Below are positions 35,331 through 39,059 of a stretch of DNA of 39,059 nt, in pieces. A model generated the notes under the pieces. That model saw only the letters and a program-made list of their open reading frames with translations. It ran no database searches and had not been told where the DNA came from. The translations under genes were made by a program, and so were the position numbers. Within the stretch, counting starts at the first letter, position 1, and the number at the start of each line of letters is the position of its first letter. Source of the DNA: an uncultured Oscillospiraceae bacterium (GTDB lineage Bacteria; Bacillota; Clostridia; Oscillospirales; Acutalibacteraceae); assembly GCA_900545655.1 (NCBI GenBank), contig UQZY01000019.1, positions 1 through 39,059 of the forward strand, written 5' to 3'.

Positions 35331-35618
35331 AATAAAAAATCCCGGAAACACTGATAAAGTATTTCCGGGACGATAAAACATGTTTACCGCGGTACCACCC
35401 AAAATTGTCTGAAAAAGACCACTCTTCAAGTTCTGACAAACTCTAAACTGATAACGGTGTTTGCCGGGATTCCTTATACAGCCCGAAAGACCTTTAGGGA
35501 AACCTGCTCCGGTACGAGACCGCCGAGTGCACTTCCTGTCGACTCACACCAACCGTCGACTCTCTGAAAGGTTCATGCAAAGGCGTAATACCTTCAACGC
35601 ATTTGTTATTCACTTGTG
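35331..35618 (-). promoter_or_regulatory. T-box leader, probable leucine (CUC) specifier
   Basis: TGGTACCGCGG on the minus strand (35387-35397), followed by a terminator with arms CCCGGAAA / TTTCCGGG (35341-35368) and a T run. Stem I contains the apical CAGAGAGTCGAC...GGTTGGTGTGAGTCGAC. Helices CGCC:GGCG and GGTA:TACC bound a loop reading GUCUCG, which puts CUC (Leu; 35516-35518) before a purine. This is a hand-drawn fold. The leader controls the LeuA-like protein and the acyl-CoA synthetase fusion, and leucine agrees with the LeuA homology. Confidence 0.92.
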
Positions 35619-35626
35619 TTGCCACT

Positions 35627-35655
35627 ATTATATGAAATTGATTTATCAAAGTCAA
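35627..35655 (-). promoter_or_regulatory. sigma-A promoter of the Leu T-box operon
   Basis: TTGACT (35650-35655) and TATAAT (35627-35632), 17 bases apart on the minus strand, in the short gap behind the EamA transporter gene. Confidence 0.88.
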
Positions 35656-35675
35656 CAGTATTTTTTTCTGTTTTT

Positions 35676-36569
35676 TTATCTTTTTTTTTTAAGCAGCTTC
35701 GCTTCGCTCAAAAACAGTCCTATCAAAACAATTACCATACCGACAGCCGCAGTTATACTCAATACATTGCTGTTATAAAACACCTGTGCGACAAAGGTTA
35801 TAATCGGCATAATGAAAAGGTATTTACTGGTTGTCACCGTTCCGAGCCTTGCAACGCACCTATTCCAGGAGAAGAAGCATATCGCCGAAGCAAAAACACC
35901 GAGATAAAGAAGTGAAAGCACCGACGGCAATGTAAAATTCGACCTTTGAATATTCCCTGTGATAATAACAGGCACAAGCATCGCAGCCAATGAATAAAAG
36001 AAAATCCTTCTTGTCACCACGAGCCCCGGCAAACCAAACTGTGCAATCTTTTTTACAATGATTGAATACACAGCCCAAAGCCAGATGGAACAGATGATAA
36101 TTACGTCGCCGAGAAGGCCGGTTTCAATCTTCTTCGAATCTCCGAAGCATATAAGACCGACGCCGACGATAGAAATAAGCATGCCGATAACTGTCTGCAA
36201 TGTAACCTTTTCCTTGAGAAAAAAGTATGCAAAAAGTGCCGTAAAAAGCGGGGCAAGAGCAGTTAAAAACGAGACACTCGCCGGACTGGTATACTCTACG
36301 GAAACATTTTCAAGGTATTGATAAAGCGTCGCTCCCGAAAGAGCCGCTCCGAAGAAATAAAGCTCCTGCTTCAGATTGAACTTCACCCATTTCGGGCACA
36401 TAAGCCATAGAGCCGCGTATGCAACGCAATATCTCAAAAACAGAATTTCAAGGCTGGAAAACGTACCCTGTAATTCCTTGATAAAAAAGAAGGTTAAACC
36501 CCATATCACCATTATAACAAATGCGAGTCCGTGATCAATTATTTTATCCTTTTTAATTTGAAGCGACAT
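35676..36569 (-). CDS. EamA/DMT family transporter
   Basis: A 297-residue membrane protein with about ten hydrophobic segments in two EamA halves: FVIMVIWGLTFFFIKELQGTFSSLEILFLRYCVAY at the start, then FFLKEKVTLQTVIGMLISIVGVGLICFG closing the first half, and a similar ending IITFVAQVFYNSNVLSITAAVGMVIVLIGLFLS. The C-terminus is basic (LLKKKR). Such transporters export amino acids or other small metabolites; the substrate is not predictable. It follows the flavodoxin-like gene by 35 bases and is probably co-transcribed. No minus-strand terminator was found behind it, so some read-through into the T-box leader is possible. Confidence 0.9.
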   Translation of the reverse strand: MSLQIKKDKIIDHGLAFVIMVIWGLTFFFIKELQGTFSSLEILFLRYCVAYAALWLMCPKWVKFNLKQELYFFGAALSGATLYQYLENVSVEYTSPASVSFLTALAPLFTALFAYFFLKEKVTLQTVIGMLISIVGVGLICFGDSKKIETGLLGDVIIICSIWLWAVYSIIVKKIAQFGLPGLVVTRRIFFYSLAAMLVPVIITGNIQRSNFTLPSVLSLLYLGVFASAICFFSWNRCVARLGTVTTSKYLFIMPIITFVAQVFYNSNVLSITAAVGMVIVLIGLFLSEAKLLKKKR

Positions 36570-36604
36570 CCTGTTTTAACTCCCCGTTTTTGTACTTGAC
36601 TGCT

Positions 36605-37228
36605 TCAGCGTATAAAGTTCGTCATAACCTTAGGCTCTGAAAGTTTCCATGTAATTCCTTTTTCTTTACCTGCTTCAATACACTTTAAAAGCCATGCCAT
36701 GTTATGACCAAGTACCCTCATGGTATGAAGCCCTTCAAGGTCCTGCTTTGCCTCATCGGCGGTGTTGCCGTGTATCTGATTCCAGTAGTTTGATGAAACC
36801 ACCGGCATATTGCTTATAGTGAAATACTTGTTTATCTCATCAAAGGTTGCCGTTGCACCGCCTCTGCGACATGAAACAACCGCAGCACCTGGCTTTCCCG
36901 CAAGCTTTTTTCCTGCTCCGCTGTAAAAGAACCTGTCAAGGAAGCAACGAAGAGTTCCGGCAACGTTCGAGTAATATACCGGCGAGCCTATAACAACTCC
37001 GTCAAACTCCCCTATTCTTTCCGAAAGCTCGTTGACCCCGTCATTTATAACACATTTACCGAGCTTTGTGCAAGCCCTGCACGCCATACAGCCTGCAATC
37101 GGTTCCTTTCCTATCCAAAAAAGTTCCGACTCAATGCCCTCATCGGAAAGAGCTTTTTCGACCTCGCTGAGTGCGGTAAATGTACATCCTTTTTCATGCG
37201 GACTTCCGTTTATAAGTAATACCTTCAT
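36605..37228 (-). CDS. flavodoxin-fold NAD(P)H-dependent FMN reductase/iron-sulfur flavoprotein-like
   Basis: A 207-residue protein starting MKVLLINGSPHEKGCTFTALSEVEKAL, the FMN phosphate loop of the NADPH-dependent FMN reductase family. IAGCMACRACTKLGKCVINDG is a Cys-rich stretch like that in iron-sulfur flavoproteins (C-x2-C-x2-C-x5-C). GVVIGSPVYYSNVAGTLRCFLDRFFY is the conserved flavin-binding and dimer region. The start at 37228 is preferred, with GGAGG 7 bases before it; an ATG six bases upstream is too close to that site. It may reduce quinones, flavins or other small acceptors. Three 26-bp direct repeats lie upstream and may control it. Confidence 0.9.
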   Translation of the reverse strand: MKVLLINGSPHEKGCTFTALSEVEKALSDEGIESELFWIGKEPIAGCMACRACTKLGKCVINDGVNELSERIGEFDGVVIGSPVYYSNVAGTLRCFLDRFFYSGAGKKLAGKPGAAVVSCRRGGATATFDEINKYFTISNMPVVSSNYWNQIHGNTADEAKQDLEGLHTMRVLGHNMAWLLKCIEAGKEKGITWKLSEPKVMTNFIR

Positions 37229-37290
37229 ATCCATACCTCCGAAAATCACTGATACCCGACCGTGTCCTTCGTTTAATAATTCATTGCTGC

Positions 37291-37368
37291 TTTTTGCCGA
37301 ACTCTTAATTAAATGCTTTTTGTCGGACTCTTAATTTAATTCTTTTGTCGGGCACTTAATTATATTCG
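37291..37368. repeat. three tandem 26-bp direct repeats upstream of the flavoprotein gene
   Basis: Copies at 37291-37316, 37317-37342 and 37343-37368 follow TTTTTGYCGRACTCTTAATT with a few changes, at an exact period of 26 bp (about 2.5 helical turns). They sit 60-140 bases upstream of the flavodoxin-like gene, where a regulator could bind in tandem. Confidence 0.85.
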
Positions 37369-37398
37369 ATTCGTCAATCTATTATAGTTAGTTTTCTA

Positions 37399-37444
37399 TA
37401 AAAAGTAAATTGCCGCAAAGAAAAAACTTTACGACAATTTACTT
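37399..37444 (-). terminator. terminator after the SNF transporter gene
   Basis: An 18-bp imperfect stem (AAGTAAATTG...CAATTTACTT) with a loop of six T, followed on the minus strand by TTTTTATAG, about 40 bases behind the stop. Confidence 0.82.
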
Positions 37445-37482
37445 AATCTATTTCATCCTATTTTATTGCGTTTTTTCAAAGC

Positions 37483-38826
37483 TTATTTCCAGTTGAAATT
37501 AACCATACCGTAGATGTAAATGAAAAGTATGATTACAGGAACAACATACTTGAATACGGGCTTCATCCATTCCTTAACCTTGAGACCTTCGCCCTCATTT
37601 GCCTCTTTGACAAAGTTATCCCAGCCCCAGCCGAACTTATAGCAGCAGAAGATAGTAAAGATAAACGAACCGATAGGAAGAATGTTGGTCGAAACAAGGA
37701 AATCCCAGAAGTCAAGCCAAGCAGTACCCTCGGCAAACGGAACGAATCCGGAGAAGGTGCTGTATCCGAGAGCGGTCGTGAGAGCAAGGCAGAAAACAAC
37801 CACTCCGCATACAAGGGATCCTTTAGGCCTGCTCCAGCCTGTTGCTTCACGAACACAAGCAAGGATGTTTTCAAATACAGCAAGTTCTGTCGAGAATGCG
37901 GCAAATACCATGAAGAGGAAGAAAAGAGTTCCCCAGAAGCGTCCGCCAGCCATATTGTTGAAAACGGTTGCCATAGTGTCAAATAAAAGGCTGGGACCTG
38001 CAGTTACCTCAAGTCCGTATGTAAAGCATGCCGGGAACATGATAAGACCTGCGGTTATAGCGACAAAGGTGTCAAGAGCTATAACGTTTGCGGACTCACC
38101 CATAAGTGAGCGGTGCTTGTCAATATATGAGCCGAAGATAGCCATTGATCCCATACCTACGGAAAGCGTAAAGAATGCCTGATTCATGGCACCGACTATA
38201 ACGCTTCCGTCTATCTTTGAAAACTCCGGTACAAGATAGAACTTAAGTCCTTCCTTTGCACCCGGAAGTGTAAAACTGTGAATTGCAAGCACGATCATGA
38301 GAATCATAAGAATAATCATCATATACTTTGTAACTCTCTCAAGACCGCCCTGAAGATTAAAGCAAAGAATACCGAAGCCGAGAACTACGGCAATAGCTAG
38401 ATAAACGACGTTTATTGTCGGATTTGAAATCATGTTTACAAATCCGAGCCCCTCATTCTGTCCGATGAGGAATTTTACGAAGTAGTACATCATCCATCCG
38501 GTAACAACGGTGTAGAATGCCATAAGGAAGATGTTTCCGAGGAAAGCCAGATAACCGTGTAAGTGCCACTTCTGACCCGGCTTCTCAAGCTTCTGGTACA
38601 TCCTGAGCGGACTTGCCTGAGATGCACGTCCCATAGCGAACTCCATAGTCATTACGGGAAGGCCGAGAAGTATAAGACAAAGGACATAAATAAGTACAAA
38701 GCCGCCTCCGCCGTACTGACCCGTCATCCAAGGGAATTTCCATACATTACCGCAACCGATAGCGCAGCCTGCCGAAAGCAAAATAAAACCTAAGCGACTT
38801 CCGAGTCGCTCTCTTTCTTTTTCCAT
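37483..38826 (-). CDS. sodium-dependent (neurotransmitter:sodium symporter family) transporter
   Basis: A 447-residue integral membrane protein of the SNF/NSS (LeuT/MhsT) family, which takes up amino acids with Na+. The first segment SRLGFILLSAGCAIGCGNVWKFPWMTGQYGGGGFVLIYV carries the family signature GNVWKFPW and the following glycine-rich turn. LSVGMGSMAIFGSYI (TM6 unwound region) and LDTFVAITAGLIMFPACF follow. About 11-12 hydrophobic segments are visible, typical for the bacterial branch. The ATG has AGGAGA 8 bases upstream. The gene has its own promoter and terminator, so it is monocistronic. The substrate may be a hydrophobic amino acid, by family analogy. Confidence 0.93.
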   Translation of the reverse strand: MEKERERLGSRLGFILLSAGCAIGCGNVWKFPWMTGQYGGGGFVLIYVLCLILLGLPVMTMEFAMGRASQASPLRMYQKLEKPGQKWHLHGYLAFLGNIFLMAFYTVVTGWMMYYFVKFLIGQNEGLGFVNMISNPTINVVYLAIAVVLGFGILCFNLQGGLERVTKYMMIILMILMIVLAIHSFTLPGAKEGLKFYLVPEFSKIDGSVIVGAMNQAFFTLSVGMGSMAIFGSYIDKHRSLMGESANVIALDTFVAITAGLIMFPACFTYGLEVTAGPSLLFDTMATVFNNMAGGRFWGTLFFLFMVFAAFSTELAVFENILACVREATGWSRPKGSLVCGVVVFCLALTTALGYSTFSGFVPFAEGTAWLDFWDFLVSTNILPIGSFIFTIFCCYKFGWGWDNFVKEANEGEGLKVKEWMKPVFKYVVPVIILFIYIYGMVNFNWK

Positions 38827-38875
38827 TTCATTTTCTCCTGATTAAACGAATTTGTCATCATAAAATAACTTGTTT

Positions 38876-38904
38876 ATTTTAACAAAATATACTGCTGTAG
38901 TCAA
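38876..38904 (-). promoter_or_regulatory. sigma-A promoter of the SNF transporter gene
   Basis: TTGACT (38899-38904) and TAAAAT (38876-38881) at 17-base spacing on the minus strand, about 50 bases before the start codon. Confidence 0.8.
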
Positions 38905-38933
38905 CAGTTTAAACTTTTAAAGCGTTAAATTAA

Positions 38934-38969
38934 AAAGAGGGTGGCAGCATTCAGACTGCCACCCTCATA
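38934..38969 (-). terminator. terminator after the partial gene at the right edge
   Basis: Hairpin with perfect arms GAGGGTGGCAG / CTGCCACCCTC, followed on the minus strand by TTTTTAATTT. Confidence 0.9.
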
Positions 38970-39003
38970 ATTATTTCATTTTGCTGAAGGTAATTATATA
39001 CGG

Positions 39004-39059
39004 TTATGCTATCCAAACACCGCTTGAATTAAACGTGTATGTCTTGCCGTTTATTCTCT
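39004..39059 (-). CDS. C-terminal end of a probable cell-wall-repeat protein, partial
   Basis: Only the last 17 codons are inside the window, reading RINGKTYTFNSSGVWIA and then TAA. This INGKxYxFNSSGVW pattern is that of choline-binding-like or other cell-wall-binding repeats. A strong terminator follows within about 35 bases, in keeping with the end of a gene. Confidence 0.6.
   Translation of the reverse strand, partial: RINGKTYTFNSSGVWIA

Noticed and set aside
35311..35439. N-terminal extension of the LeuA-like frame
   Set aside because: The 43 extra codons lie in the T-box antiterminator/terminator region. A clear AGGAGG precedes the ATG at 35310.
1..39059. Insertion sequences, phage genes, tRNA or rRNA genes
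   Set aside because: None recognised by eye on either strand. The only mobility-like signs are the toxin-antitoxin cassette repeats.

Overview
The window looks like chromosome from a strictly anaerobic, Gram-positive clostridial gut or rumen bacterium (Ruminococcaceae/Oscillospiraceae/Lachnospiraceae-like; I cannot name the genus). The reasons are two T-box leaders and a ZTP riboswitch, AGGAGG ribosome binding sites, sigma-A promoters with 17-bp spacers, ferredoxin-linked 2-oxoacid oxidoreductase genes, an Fe-S type PurF, and a very large repeat-rich surface protein. Every gene I support lies on the minus strand, so the window is read here from high to low coordinates.

Layout from right to left. 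(1) 39059-37450: the last codons of a probable cell-wall-repeat protein, then a sodium:neurotransmitter-symporter family (SNF) transporter. (2) 37370-35676: three tandem 26-bp repeats, a flavodoxin-fold reductase and an EamA/DMT transporter. (3) 35655-31342: a promoter and T-box leader (probable Leu specifier CUC), a LeuA-like protein whose metal-binding HxH motif has been replaced, and a TIM-barrel/acyl-CoA synthetase fusion. (4) 31289-18776: a giant secreted glycine-rich/Ig-like/coiled-coil surface protein, broken by a frameshift and an in-frame stop at about 28.9 kb. (5) 18674-11517: a promoter and T-box leader (probable Ile specifier AUC), then an XRE-cupin-acyl-CoA synthetase fusion, a P-loop ATPase, a four-subunit 2-oxoacid:ferredoxin oxidoreductase (VOR type) and branched-chain aminotransferase. 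(6) 11416-9144: a large Old Yellow Enzyme/2-enoate-reductase-type flavoprotein. (7) 9094-6624: three tandem hicAB toxin-antitoxin cassettes separated by near-identical flanks. (8) 6584-1: a ZTP-riboswitch-controlled purine operon, purE-purC-purF-purM-purN-IMP cyclohydrolase (PurO family)-AICAR formyltransferase, running off the left edge.

The most interesting idea is that regions 3 and 5 are two amino-acid-starvation regulons, each pairing a T-box with an unusual acyl-CoA synthetase fusion. In region 5 the enzymes would activate a branched-chain volatile fatty acid (2-methylbutyrate, isobutyrate or isovalerate) to its CoA ester, carboxylate it reductively with ferredoxin to the 2-oxo acid, and transaminate it to Ile/Val/Leu. 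That is a scavenging route to branched-chain amino acids, known physiologically in rumen and gut anaerobes, here apparently switched on when tRNA-Ile is uncharged. Region 3 may be a Leu-responsive counterpart. It contains a LeuA homologue that has probably lost the normal synthase chemistry. These functional links are inference from gene content, motifs and leaders.
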